A stretch of DNA of 64,000 bases from assembly GCA_022791475.1 (NCBI GenBank), contig JAAVZD010000001.1, positions 1-64,000 of the forward strand. Reading direction: 5' to 3'. Shown here piece by piece: positions 16,924 through 26,062 of this stretch; positions within the stretch are counted from its first letter, which is position 1; each line of letters starts with the position of its first letter. The translations under genes were made by a program, and so were the position numbers. The notes beneath the pieces were generated by a model. The model was not told the DNA's origin and ran no database searches. It was given only the letters and a program-made list of their open reading frames with translations. This stretch comes from Clostridia bacterium (lineage in GTDB: Bacteria > Bacillota_A > Clostridia > TANB77 > CAG-508).

Positions 16924-18285
16924 ATGAAAATTAACAAAACTTTAAAAATAACTTTAATTACTTTAGTAGTTATATTATTATCAATAATATCTTTTGTAGG
17001 AATTTATGTAGAAGATAAAGGTAGAATGGTAAATGTAGTTAAAGATTACAATTTAGGGATGGATTTAGAAGGTTCAAGAAAGCTAGAGATAAATGTAGAT
17101 ACTTCTAAAGAAAAAATAAATTATGATGAAGAAGGAAAAGTAATTGCCTCTACAGATACAACTACTAAAGTAGCAAAATCTGAAGAAAAAGCAAAAAATG
17201 ATGAAAGTATATTAGTAAAAGAAAATTATAAGCAAACCAAAAGTATTATAGAAAAAAGATTAAAAACAATGGGTGTATCAACTTATGAAATTAGACTAAA
17301 CGAAGAAAATGGAAATATAATATTAAATATTCCAGAAGATGATAACACAGATACTGTAGTATCACAAATTGCTTCTCAAGGAAAATTTGAAGTGGTAGAT
17401 AAAGATACAAACGAAGTATTAATGACAAATGACGACTTAAAATCTGTAAAAGCAGGTTATGGAACAACAGCATATGGAACTACAACAGTATTTGTAAATA
17501 TAAATTTTAATAAAGAAGGTACAGAAAAATTTAGAAATATAACTAATACTTATGTTGCAACAAAAGAAGTAGATGGGGAAACAGGAAAAGAAACTACAAA
17601 AAATAAAGAAATTACATTAAAGCTAGATGGGGAAGCAATTATTACTACTCATTTTGATGAAGAAGTTACAAATGGAGTATTACAATTATCAGTAGGCTCA
17701 AGTTCTTCAAGTTCAGCAGAAGAAATGCAAGCTAGTTTAATTAACGCAAATAATTTAGCAGCATTATTAAATAATGGAAAAATGCCAATAATTTATGAAA
17801 TAGCGAACAATCAATATATTGCATCAGAAGTAGAAAGTGATAACATAGCATTGTTCGGTGCTTTAGCTATTCTTATATTAACTATAGGAATGGTATACTT
17901 AATAATAAAATATAAAGAAAAAGGAATATTATCATCTATTAGTTTAATAGGTTATATTGCAGCTTTATTACTAGTATTAAGATATACAAATATAGTAATA
18001 ACAATATATGGTTTAGTAGCAATAATTTTATCAATATTTGTAACATATATAACAATAATTAAAGTGTTAGAAAATAACAAAAAAATGGAAAATATTGAAA
18101 GAGCATTTGAAAAAGCTATATTAAGAATAATGATTATATTAGTGCCAATAGCAGTAATATCAGTAGTATTTGCATTTAATAGTTGGCTTTGGGTATCTAG
18201 TTTTGGAACAATAATATTCTGGGGAATTGCAATTTCATTATTATATAATGTAATAATTACAAGAACATTATTATTGGAAAACTAA
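16924..18285 (+). CDS. secD: Protein translocase subunit SecD, reduced form
   Basis: Membrane component that uses the proton gradient to help Sec export; 453 aa. N-terminal helix, then GMDLEGSRKLEINV (compare GLDLxGG), the first periplasmic domain with IEKRLKTMGVSTYEIRLNEENG and NILNIPEDD-like sequence, and a C-terminal block of five to six helices. SecD normally has a six-helix RND core; here helices after 300 are divergent, and family motifs of the transmembrane part are weak. secF follows after 12 bp. Confidence 0.85.
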   Translation: MKINKTLKITLITLVVILLSIISFVGIYVEDKGRMVNVVKDYNLGMDLEGSRKLEINVDTSKEKINYDEEGKVIASTDTTTKVAKSEEKAKNDESILVKENYKQTKSIIEKRLKTMGVSTYEIRLNEENGNIILNIPEDDNTDTVVSQIASQGKFEVVDKDTNEVLMTNDDLKSVKAGYGTTAYGTTTVFVNINFNKEGTEKFRNITNTYVATKEVDGETGKETTKNKEITLKLDGEAIITTHFDEEVTNGVLQLSVGSSSSSSAEEMQASLINANNLAALLNNGKMPIIYEIANNQYIASEVESDNIALFGALAILILTIGMVYLIIKYKEKGILSSISLIGYIAALLLVLRYTNIVITIYGLVAIILSIFVTYITIIKVLENNKKMENIERAFEKAILRIMIILVPIAVISVVFAFNSWLWVSSFGTIIFWGIAISLLYNVIITRTLLLEN

Positions 18286-18297
18286 GGAGGAAATAAC

Positions 18298-18951
18298 ATG
18301 GAAAAGAGAAAAATAGGATATATAGTTTTAGCTTGTATTATTATAATAGGAATAATTGTAATAGCATTTGCAGGTTTTAATGTTAGTTTAGAATATTCAC
18401 CTAGTAAACAAGTATCAGTTTATATAGGAAAAGAATTTGAAAGTAATGAAATTAAAAATATAGTTAAAGAAGTAATTGGAAATAAAAAAGTTATAGTTCA
18501 AAAAGTAGAATTATATGAAGAAATTGCATCTATTACAGTAGAAGATATAACTGATGAGCAAATTCAACAATTAAATAATAAAATAAATGAAAAGTATAGT
18601 TTAGAAAATACTGTTAAAGATGATATAAAAGTAACACAAAATTCAAACCTAAGAATAAGAGATATAGCTAAGCCATTTATAATGCCAGTTGCAATATCAT
18701 TAGCAATTATTTTAATATATGCAGGGGTACGTTTTAGAAAAATAAATATATTAGAAGTGTTAGGGAAAATAATAGGAATGAATGTATTGGGTGTAGCATT
18801 ATTTGTAAGCATAATGGCAATAGTAAGAATACCAGTAAATGCACTTACAGTTCCAAGCACACTTGCAATTTATGTAATAATAACTTTAGTGGTATTTAAC
18901 CAATTAGAAGAAAAAACACAAAGAAGTATGCAAGAAACAAAGAAAAAATAA
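18298..18951 (+). CDS. secF: Protein translocase subunit SecF, short divergent form
   Basis: 217 aa, clearly shorter than the usual 290-320. N-terminal helix (IVLACIIIIGIIVIAFAG-like), a soluble domain with SLEYSPSKQVSVYIGKEF, then only three or so helices (PFIMPVAISLAIILIYAGVRF, GMNVLGVALFVSIMAIVRI, TLAIYVIITLVVF). The assignment rests on position behind secD and on the domain order; the membrane core appears reduced. Ribosome binding site AAGGAGG lies 8 bp before the ATG. Confidence 0.75.
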   Translation: MEKRKIGYIVLACIIIIGIIVIAFAGFNVSLEYSPSKQVSVYIGKEFESNEIKNIVKEVIGNKKVIVQKVELYEEIASITVEDITDEQIQQLNNKINEKYSLENTVKDDIKVTQNSNLRIRDIAKPFIMPVAISLAIILIYAGVRFRKINILEVLGKIIGMNVLGVALFVSIMAIVRIPVNALTVPSTLAIYVIITLVVFNQLEEKTQRSMQETKKK

Positions 18952-18964
18952 GAATAAAGTAAAC

Positions 18965-19004
18965 AAAAAAGGACATATTTAATATTATATATTAAGATGT
19001 CCTT
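18965..19004 (+). terminator. Terminator after secDF
   Basis: AAAGGACAT pairs with ATGTCCTTTT across an AT-rich loop. Confidence 0.75.
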
Positions 19005-19035
19005 TTATTATGGAGTAGGAAAATCTATTTAAAAT

Positions 19036-19200
19036 TGTAGGGGTCGCCACCTTCGAGGAAATTTCCCATATTTTTATATTTTATTTAAGCAATTTCGTTG
19101 AAGTTCGGGTCGCCGAAGACGGCGGACCCTTACAAAACAATAAAGAAAGTGAAGAGTACAAACGTATAATTCAATGTAGGGGCAGGACTTGCGTCTGCCG
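19036..19200. repeat. GC-rich inverted repeat element plus a partial copy
   Basis: 19036-19134 runs from TGTAGGGGTCGCC to GGACCCTTACA with the inner ATTTAAGCAATTTCGTTGAAG. A partial copy (ATGTAGGGGCAGGACTTGCG) starts near 19174. The stretch 18952-19254 contains only these repeats and the secF terminator; I see no gene in it. Confidence 0.8.
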
Positions 19201-19254
19201 TTGAACTTAAATAGAAAAATAACAAATAAAAAATATGAAAAGGAGAGACAAAAA

Positions 19255-19605
19255 ATGAATACAAAAATTTATAAAGCTATAAAAGGAATATTAAAAAGAA
19301 ATAGAGATTGCAAAGTAAATGAAATAGATTATGAAAATGCAAAAGTAATATTAAAAAATGATAAAGAAGCAATTTTACTTGATGTAAGAAGTCCTCAAGA
19401 ATATAAAGAAGAACATTTAGAAGGAAGTATAAATATACCATTATATGATCTTTGCAAGAGGTCAGAAAACACCATAAAAGATAAAGAATGTACAATTGTT
19501 GTGTATTGTCAATCAGGTAATAGAAGTAAAAAAGCTATTGATATACTTTCAAATCAAGGTTATGAAAGCTTATATAATATAAAAGGAGGTTTAGATAATA
19601 TCTAA
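19255..19605 (+). CDS. Rhodanese-like domain protein
   Basis: 116 aa single-domain sulfurtransferase. LLDVRSPQEYKEEHLEGSINIP is followed by the active loop VVYCQSGNRSKKA with the catalytic Cys, and the YNIKGGLDNI end. The start is ATG 19255 behind AAGGAGA; upstream in-frame codons from 19189 lie in a repeat. It meets the ytxC gene tail to tail, overlapping by 4 bp. Confidence 0.88.
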   Translation: MNTKIYKAIKGILKRNRDCKVNEIDYENAKVILKNDKEAILLDVRSPQEYKEEHLEGSINIPLYDLCKRSENTIKDKECTIVVYCQSGNRSKKAIDILSNQGYESLYNIKGGLDNI

Positions 19606-20462
19606 ACTCCTTTTGTATTTGTCAATATTTTATAAGTTCTACATATATTACAATCTCTACATATAAAAATTCGATTACCAAATATAAGCTTTAAAGTGTT
19701 AATAAATTCATCTTCATAACCAATAACATGAAGCTCAATTCTTTTTGGCAATAAAGTAAGTAATGCATTTAAAGCATAATCATTTGAAGAAAAGGAAATG
19801 TCAGATAAATATTTTGCGTTAAAAATGTTATCACTAAGTGAAATAATATTTCTGTTAGAATCTAATAAAATAGATTCACCATTAGTATAGACTAAATGCA
19901 CTAAATCAGCTTCTGATTGCTTAGAATCAATATATATTTTTAAAAGATTAATAAACTCAGTATATTCTTTTTCTACAATATATTTATTTACAGAATAATC
20001 TACAATATCGTTAATGGTATCTAAGTAATTATCTAACCTAAAATTAACAAAACCGTCAAGGAACATACTTTTATTCTCAAGTAAATAATTTAACACATTA
20101 ACCCATATTTCATTTTTTCTGTATTTTAAAGTATCATCCTCATCTATTTGTATATAGTTATAGCAATTTTTTTCAATTAGTTTTTTTTCAAAATCATCAA
20201 AATAAAAGTAATTTAAATTTATACATCTTTTAATTAATAATGGTTCAAAAAATAACAATATACATTCTGATATTAAAGAAGCAATTAAGTTTAAAAACTC
20301 ATTTTCTTTTGTACCTTTGTAGTGAATAATTACATTTTTATATATTTTAAATTTTTTATCTATAAAATATATATCTTCAAAATCTATGCTTGATAAATTG
20401 TTTAGTAGATAATTTATAATATTGTCATTATTAGTTTTTATACAAAAAGATTTCATGAGCAA
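19602..20462 (-). CDS. ytxC: YtxC-like sporulation protein
   Basis: 286 aa. The layout matches YtxC: a variable N-terminal half, then WVNVLNYLLENKSMFLDGFVNFRL, IDSKQSEADLVHLVY, and the C-terminal GYEDEFINTLKLIFGNRIFICRDC with CxxC (CRDCNIC). Function is unknown beyond conservation in spore formers. The likely start is TTG 20462, about 8 bp after AAAGGGGA; ATG 20456 is an alternative. Divergent from no near promoter that I can define. Confidence 0.75.
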   Translation of the reverse strand: MLMKSFCIKTNNDNIINYLLNNLSSIDFEDIYFIDKKFKIYKNVIIHYKGTKENEFLNLIASLISECILLFFEPLLIKRCINLNYFYFDDFEKKLIEKNCYNYIQIDEDDTLKYRKNEIWVNVLNYLLENKSMFLDGFVNFRLDNYLDTINDIVDYSVNKYIVEKEYTEFINLLKIYIDSKQSEADLVHLVYTNGESILLDSNRNIISLSDNIFNAKYLSDISFSSNDYALNALLTLLPKRIELHVIGYEDEFINTLKLIFGNRIFICRDCNICRTYKILTNTKGV

Positions 20463-20563
20463 AAAAAATCCCCTTTCATGATTTATATGTAATAGTATCT
20501 ACTAAAAAACCTTTAGATATACATATTTTATTCTTAAAAGGGTATTTTGGTAACTTGTGCAAT

Positions 20564-22159
20564 TTAAAAATAAATTTTATAGTCAATTTCAGGAAATATA
20601 CAATCTTTCTCTTCAATAGAAATTAAAAATTCTTCATCAATATTGTTCGAGTTTATTTGCTTATATAATTTATTAAATCTTCCAATATGGTCTTTAATTC
20701 TTTTTTTAGCATAATCAACCATAGTTCCATTTGTTATAATAAATAGCCAATCACTGCTTTGTGCAAGTAAAAGTTCTCTAGCACATTGATTTAAAGCTTT
20801 AACTTTAATGAGTTCTTCTTCATTAATAAAACTATGTGCAAGCTCTACCATTTTTTCGCTAGCCTCATGCAAATGTTTATGTATGTAATCATTTGTTTCA
20901 TTTAACCATACCTCGCTATATCCGTTAGCGCCCCAACTTGAACGGCAAGGTGTGGAAACTTGAATTTCAGGGTATTTGTCAATATATTCACTAGGTGTAA
21001 TAAGTTTAAAATCATTTTGATCAAAATAGATTTTTTTAAATAAAACATATAACCAATATGGACCTTCATACCACCAATGACCATAAAGCTCAGCATCATA
21101 AGGACATAAAATTATAGGAGGTTTATCCATATAATTACATACTTTATCAATTTGATTAATTCTAGAATTTATAAAGTGACTTGCTTGATTCTCAGCAGAA
21201 TCTTTAGCCCATTGTAAATTATAAATATCTTTCTCACCACTCTTACCAGTAATTCTATTATATTTAATTCCAGTATGAACTCTAACACCATTATGAGCGA
21301 TATAAGGTTTTATATAATCATATGGTGCGTCATAACCTATATCTCTATAAAATTCTCTATAATTAAAATCACCAGGGTAGCCATTTATAGAGCTCCATAC
21401 TTGCCTAGAAGATTCAATATCGCGTCCAAAGCAAGTTACTCCATTAGGTGAAACAATAGGTGAATATGTACCATATATAGGGGTAGGGTTAGCATATAAA
21501 ATTCCATGTGATTCAGTAATAATATATTCTATACCAAATTCTTTTAAATACTTATCAGCCTCTGGAACATAACCACATTCAGGAAGCCAAATACCACGAG
21601 GCTTGTTACCAAAATATTTTTCATATGTTTGAACTCCAATAGCAATTTGAGCTCTAATGGTTTGTTCTGTAACATATAAAATAGGGAAATACCCATGTGT
21701 AGCACCACAAGTAATAATTTCTAAAACACCAATATCTTGAAAGTGTTTAAAACCATTTATTAAATTACATTTATAAACATATTTAAAAATGTGTAAATCA
21801 TTAGTATAACGTTCAAAATAGTATTTAGAAAGCTCATTTATTTTGTCATCATCTTTAGTTCTTTCTATTTCTTTTTTTGCAAGCTCAATGTGTTCTTTTA
21901 AATATTTAATATACCTTTTTTGTAAAAGTTTATTATCAAGCATATTTAAAAGAGGGGGAGTCATAGACATAGTAATACGAAAATCTACTTTTTCCTCCAC
22001 TAATTTTTGAAAATTTAAAAGAAGAGGAATATAGGTTTCAGAAATAGCTTCATATAACCATTGTTCCTCCAAATAATCTTCACTTTCAGGGTGATGTATA
22101 AAAGGCAAATGTGCATGAAGCACAAAGCTCACATATCCTTTAGGTTCCATTGCATTCAT
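20564..22159 (-). CDS. GH57 1,4-alpha-glucan branching enzyme (DUF1957)
   Basis: 531 aa. The GH57 start SFVLHAHLPFIHHPE, GATHGYFPIL, the nucleophile region GIWLPECGYVPEAD and CPYDAELYGHWWYEGPYWL (catalytic Asp and the WW signature) are all present. The C-terminal helical domain is DUF1957. It would introduce alpha-1,6 branches in glycogen. The GT4 glycosyltransferase at 23342 and the phosphorylase at 33024 would supply synthesis and breakdown. Start ATG 22159, GGAGA 7 bp before. Confidence 0.9.
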   Translation of the reverse strand: MNAMEPKGYVSFVLHAHLPFIHHPESEDYLEEQWLYEAISETYIPLLLNFQKLVEEKVDFRITMSMTPPLLNMLDNKLLQKRYIKYLKEHIELAKKEIERTKDDDKINELSKYYFERYTNDLHIFKYVYKCNLINGFKHFQDIGVLEIITCGATHGYFPILYVTEQTIRAQIAIGVQTYEKYFGNKPRGIWLPECGYVPEADKYLKEFGIEYIITESHGILYANPTPIYGTYSPIVSPNGVTCFGRDIESSRQVWSSINGYPGDFNYREFYRDIGYDAPYDYIKPYIAHNGVRVHTGIKYNRITGKSGEKDIYNLQWAKDSAENQASHFINSRINQIDKVCNYMDKPPIILCPYDAELYGHWWYEGPYWLYVLFKKIYFDQNDFKLITPSEYIDKYPEIQVSTPCRSSWGANGYSEVWLNETNDYIHKHLHEASEKMVELAHSFINEEELIKVKALNQCARELLLAQSSDWLFIITNGTMVDYAKKRIKDHIGRFNKLYKQINSNNIDEEFLISIEEKDCIFPEIDYKIYF

Positions 22160-22239
22160 AAAATTTTCTCCTTAGTTATATTGTAAATATTGCTACTAAT
22201 TTGCAACAATATATTTTAATGTGTAACATTATATTTTGT

Positions 22240-22350
22240 TGTAGGGGTCGCCGCCTTCGGCGACCCGTGCTCCAGAGAAATTGCTTAAATAAATATATTT
22301 AGGGTAATTTCGTAGAAAGAGCGGGTCGCCCATGGGTTCGACCCCCTACA
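22240..22350. repeat. Full-length GC-rich inverted repeat element, 111 bp
   Basis: TGTAGGGGTCGCCGCCTTCG at the left and GGGTTCGACCCCCTACA at the right, with AAATTGCTTAAATAAATAT inside. It is the same element as at 13986-14098. Confidence 0.85.
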
Positions 22351-22362
22351 GTTATAATATTA

Positions 22363-23139
22363 TTATGACGATGGTAATCTTTTAAAATCTAATCTATCAA
22401 AATCAATGTATTCATCTTTATACATATTCTCATAAAAATTCTTAGCATTATATATTTTACCAACTCTACTCAAAGAAGACAAAGAAATATCTTTTTCACT
22501 AGTAACATTAGTTTTAACATTTCTAAAATAAACATTATTATTTAAACTATCAAATAAAATATGGTTATTAGGAGCCTTAATATCATTTGAACTAGATATT
22601 TGTAAAAAATCAGGAGACTTAGCATATTTATTTATAGGGCGACGTGCAAGTTCAACACTATAATCACAATCACTATCTAAAACATGTATATACCAAGAAT
22701 TTGCAAAGTCATTAATATCAACTTCAAAAGAATAATTCTTAGTATTATTATGAACTACCAAAATAGGCTTAGTATCATTAAAGAAAAATTCACCATATTG
22801 TTTAATATAATTTTCTTTATCCTCATCAGAAATATCCCAATACACAAAAAGTGTAGTAGGCGTTTGTGCAAGAACTTTAACTACAGTTTTATTATAATGA
22901 TAAGGTAAATCATAATACTCAGCAACTTCAACATTCACGTTCTTAGAAGATTTTTTCACTGAAATACTCCTCTTTGTAGGGGTAGTCCTTGTATCCGCTT
23001 TTTTACTCGTCTGTTTCTTTACTGTAGTTTTTTTTGTTGTAATTTTAGATTTTGTATTCACATTTTTATTAATATTTTCTTTTTTAATATTATTTTTACT
23101 TTCAATTAAATTTCTTTCATCTTTTGCTTTTCGTGGCAT
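22363..23139 (-). CDS. DUF4912 protein with basic N-terminus
   Basis: 258 aa. The first 75 residues are Lys/Thr/Ser-rich (KKTTVKKQTSKKADTRT), then a DUF4912 domain: YYDLPYHYNKTVVKVLAQTP, LFVYWDISDEDKENYI and SWYIHVLDSDCDYSVELAR. Such proteins occur next to glycogen enzymes, and this one lies between the GH57 branching enzyme and the GT4 transferase. The exact role is unknown; carbohydrate binding is inference. Start behind AAGGAGG. Confidence 0.8.
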   Translation of the reverse strand: MPRKAKDERNLIESKNNIKKENINKNVNTKSKITTKKTTVKKQTSKKADTRTTPTKRSISVKKSSKNVNVEVAEYYDLPYHYNKTVVKVLAQTPTTLFVYWDISDEDKENYIKQYGEFFFNDTKPILVVHNNTKNYSFEVDINDFANSWYIHVLDSDCDYSVELARRPINKYAKSPDFLQISSSNDIKAPNNHILFDSLNNNVYFRNVKTNVTSEKDISLSSLSRVGKIYNAKNFYENMYKDEYIDFDRLDFKRLPSS

Positions 23140-23260
23140 GTAATTTCCTCCTTAAGAAAAATTAACCATTTTATCTAACAATAATACTATATCAAAACAA
23201 AAATAAATTCAATAGAAAATAGAATAATATTTACAAATTTAAAAATTTCGTCAAAAAATG

Positions 23261-23289
23261 TTTACTTTTATCAAAATCTTGTATACAAT
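23261..23289 (+). promoter_or_regulatory. Sigma-A promoter of the GT4 gene
   Basis: TTTACT (23261-23266), 17 bp spacer, TACAAT (23284-23289). Confidence 0.6.
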
Positions 23290-23341
23290 ACAATAATAAA
23301 ACGTACAAAAGAGAATTTGATTGAAAGGGGCATTTTATAAT

Positions 23342-24634
23342 ATGAAAATATTAATGCTTACATGGGAATATCCACCAAGAATAGTAGGTGGAATTGCAAG
23401 AGTTGTTCATGACCTATCAAAAAGATTAATAAAAGATGGACATGAAGTAACAGTAGTAACATATAGAGATGGAGAAACACCATATTATGAAGATGATAAA
23501 GGTGTACAAGTATATAGAGTAGACAATTACATGATAAAATCTAACAATTTCATAGAATGGATAATGCAATTAAATTTTAATTTAGTAGCAAAAGCATCAG
23601 AGTTAATATCAAATGGTAAACAATTTGATGTAATACACGCACATGACTGGCTAGTTGCAAATGCAGCAAAAACATTAAAACATTCTTTTGATATACCAGT
23701 AGTTTCTACAATACATGCAACAGAAAGTGGTAGAAATGGTGGAATACATGATGAAACACAAAGGTATATAAATGATACAGAATGGATGCTTACATATGAA
23801 TCTACAGAAGTAATTGTAAATAGTAACTTTATGAAAGGACATGTACAAGGATTATTTGGACTACCATTTGATAAAATTAATGTAATACCAAATGGAATAA
23901 ATATAACAACATTTAATAATGTAGAAAGAGACTATGAATTTAGAAGACAATATGCTTTAGATAATGAAAAAATTATACTTTATATGGGTAGACTAGTTTA
24001 TGAAAAAGGAATACAACATTTAATTTCCGCAATGCCTAAAATATTAAATGGATATCATGATGCGAAACTTATAATAGCTGGAAAAGGTGGAATGATGGAT
24101 GAACTAAAAAGTCAAGCAGAAGCATTAGGAATAGGAAATAAAGTATATTTTACAGGATATTTAAATCAAAAACAAGTACAAAAAATGTATAAATGTAGTG
24201 ATATAGCAGTATTTCCAAGTACATATGAACCATTTGGAATAGTAGCATTAGAATCAATGCTAGCAGGAGTTCCAACAGTAGTTTCAGATGTAGGGGGCTT
24301 AAATGAGATAGTAGAACATGGAATAGACGGAATGAAAAGCTATGCAGGAAATGCAAATTCAATAGCAGATTCAATTCTAGCATTATTATATGACCATGCA
24401 TTATCAAGTAAAGTTTCAAAAAATGCAAAATCAAAAGTAAAACAAGAATATAATTGGAACAAAATAGCACAAGACACACATTTCATATATCAAAAAGCAA
24501 TATGCAAAACAATGGCAGAAAAACAAGCAAATGAGTTAGTACAAGAAAAAGCTAAAAAAACAAAGAAAGCAAAAAATTCAAATGCAGAAATAAACAATTT
24601 ACTAGAATTCAAAGCAAGACACGCATACGCATAA
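23342..24634 (+). CDS. GT4 glycosyltransferase, glycogen-synthase-like
   Basis: 430 aa retaining glycosyltransferase with GT-B fold. N-terminal MLTWEYPPRIVGGIARVVHDL (the GG loop), middle NSNFMKGHVQGLFGLP, C-terminal YMGRLVYEKGIQHLI and the YEPFGIVALESMLAGVP motif (E-x7-E). The start is ATG 23342, after GAAAGGGG; the upstream ATG at 23321 precedes this site. The lysine-rich tail is lineage specific. Function as glycogen synthase is likely from the GH57 neighbour, but other sugar polymers are possible. Confidence 0.87.
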   Translation: MKILMLTWEYPPRIVGGIARVVHDLSKRLIKDGHEVTVVTYRDGETPYYEDDKGVQVYRVDNYMIKSNNFIEWIMQLNFNLVAKASELISNGKQFDVIHAHDWLVANAAKTLKHSFDIPVVSTIHATESGRNGGIHDETQRYINDTEWMLTYESTEVIVNSNFMKGHVQGLFGLPFDKINVIPNGINITTFNNVERDYEFRRQYALDNEKIILYMGRLVYEKGIQHLISAMPKILNGYHDAKLIIAGKGGMMDELKSQAEALGIGNKVYFTGYLNQKQVQKMYKCSDIAVFPSTYEPFGIVALESMLAGVPTVVSDVGGLNEIVEHGIDGMKSYAGNANSIADSILALLYDHALSSKVSKNAKSKVKQEYNWNKIAQDTHFIYQKAICKTMAEKQANELVQEKAKKTKKAKNSNAEINNLLEFKARHAYA

Positions 24635-24735
24635 ATGCGTAGCGAATAGTTAATAATGAATAGTAAATAATGCAAACCCGAGGTTTGATGTATGGGCGAT
24701 TACCAATCGCCCACTCTTCGAAGAAATTACTCCAA
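24635..24735. repeat. Degenerate intergenic repeats
   Basis: AATGCGTAGCGAATAGTTAATAATGAATAG resembles the leader repeat of clpP and hisS. It is followed by GGGCGATTACCAATCGCCC (a hairpin) and TCTTCGAAGAAATTACTCC as in the 55721 repeat. Confidence 0.6.
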
Positions 24736-24765
24736 TAGCATATATTAAAAGAAAGGATTAAAATC

Positions 24766-25098
24766 ATGAATGTATACGATACAGCCAATAAATTAGCAAG
24801 CGAAATAAAAACATCAGAAGAATATAAACAATACAAAAAAGCAAAAGGAAATATAAATAATACCCTAGAACTAAAACAAAAAATAGATGAATTTGAAAAA
24901 TTAAGATATGAAGTACAAGTTCTAGCTTTACAAGGAAAAGAAGCAGGAGAAGAAAAAAATAAGAAATTACAAGAAATGTATACAATACTTATAAAAGAAA
25001 AAGAAATAAAAGAATACTTTGATTTAGAAGTAAAATTCAATGTAATGATAGCCGATATAAACAAAATAATAGCAGAAGCAGTACAAGATGTACTGTAA
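24766..25098 (+). CDS. YlbF/YmcA family protein
   Basis: 110 aa, all helical. DTANKLASEIKTSEEYKQYKKAK, then LKQKIDEFEKLRYEVQ and the final FDLEVKFNVMIADINKIIAEAV match the YlbF family, which in Bacillus forms the Y-complex that affects RNase Y and competence. The partners YmcA and YaaT are not in the window. Start behind AAAGGAT, terminator after the stop. Confidence 0.85.
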   Translation: MNVYDTANKLASEIKTSEEYKQYKKAKGNINNTLELKQKIDEFEKLRYEVQVLALQGKEAGEEKNKKLQEMYTILIKEKEIKEYFDLEVKFNVMIADINKIIAEAVQDVL

Positions 25099-25103
25099 AT
25101 GTC

Positions 25104-25138
25104 GAAAAAAGTCGCAATGTGTAACATGCGACTTTTTT
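25104..25138. terminator. Rho-independent terminator
   Basis: AAAAAAGTCGCA pairs with TGCGACTTTTTT after the YlbF gene. Confidence 0.85.
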
Positions 25139-25197
25139 TACATGCTATATAAGAATAATAATATATTAAAAATATAAAATAAAAAAGGAGAGAAAAT

Positions 25198-25917
25198 ATG
25201 GAATATGTATTTATTTTAATAGGATGTCTAACTATAATAGGAGTTCTATATATGGCATTTGATATTAATATAAAAAAAATCAAGCAATACACAAAAAAGA
25301 ATGATTTAGATGAAATAACAAATAAATTTCCAGAAAATAAAGAAATATGTGAAGCAATATTAAAAAAACTAAAAAATGAAAAAGTAAAAATTAAAGAAAA
25401 CGAAGATAAAAATAATAAAACAAGCCTATATGTAGCAATTTCAGACACAATATTTATAGCAAACATAAAAGAAAGTTTCACAAGAATACAAACAATAGCA
25501 CATGAATGTATACATTCGGTGCAAAGTAGAAGGTTATTACTATTTAATTTTATATACTCAAACATATATATGCTATACTTTGGCATTTCTCTAATACTCA
25601 CAATATTTGGAATAATTAAAAATACATATATTCAAATCATTATTTTAATATTAATGAGCTTTATATATTATATAATAAGATCATACTTAGAAACAGATGC
25701 AATGATAAAAGCAAGATATGTAGCAGAAGATTATATGAAAGAATATATAAAAAAGGAAAGAGTATGTACAGAAGAAGATATAGAAAAGATATGCAATAAA
25801 TACGACGAAATAAATCCAATTGGAATTCCAACATACAATTTCATATTAGTAGTAAATTGGATAGTAAAAGTTATGGTTTACACATTAATAGTAATTATTA
25901 GGTCAATTTTTATATAA
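25198..25917 (+). CDS. Membrane protein with HExxH zinc metallopeptidase motif
   Basis: 239 aa. N-terminal helix (YVFILIGCLTIIGVLYM), cytoplasmic charged linker, then TIAHECIHSVQSRR with HECIH at about 102-106, followed by at least three helices. The motif and topology suggest an integral-membrane zinc peptidase; the third metal ligand and the substrate are not apparent. It stands alone with its own AAGGAGA site. Confidence 0.65.
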   Translation: MEYVFILIGCLTIIGVLYMAFDINIKKIKQYTKKNDLDEITNKFPENKEICEAILKKLKNEKVKIKENEDKNNKTSLYVAISDTIFIANIKESFTRIQTIAHECIHSVQSRRLLLFNFIYSNIYMLYFGISLILTIFGIIKNTYIQIIILILMSFIYYIIRSYLETDAMIKARYVAEDYMKEYIKKERVCTEEDIEKICNKYDEINPIGIPTYNFILVVNWIVKVMVYTLIVIIRSIFI

Positions 25918-25964
25918 AAGTTTTAAAAATAAAAAATTATAAAGCGTAAAATTAACAATATATA

Positions 25965-25993
25965 TTGCAATTAACATAAAAGTGTGATAATAT
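25965..25993 (+). promoter_or_regulatory. Sigma-A promoter of the 26063 gene
   Basis: TTGCAA (25965-25970), 17 bp spacer, TAATAT (25988-25993), with TGTGA before the -10. Confidence 0.65.
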
Positions 25994-26033
25994 ATATGTG
26001 TTATTTGTGATATACAAAGTAAAAAGTTCTTAA

Positions 26034-26054
26034 AAAATAATTATTTTAAGGAGG
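26034..26054 (+). promoter_or_regulatory. AT palindrome touching the Shine-Dalgarno (leader family)
   Basis: AAAATAATTATTTT (26034-26047) directly precedes AAGGAGG. With the upstream CTTA it can pair into the first bases of the ribosome binding site. Near-identical leaders stand before 31130, 63517 and 63792. Confidence 0.6.
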
Positions 26055-26062
26055 AAGAAAAC

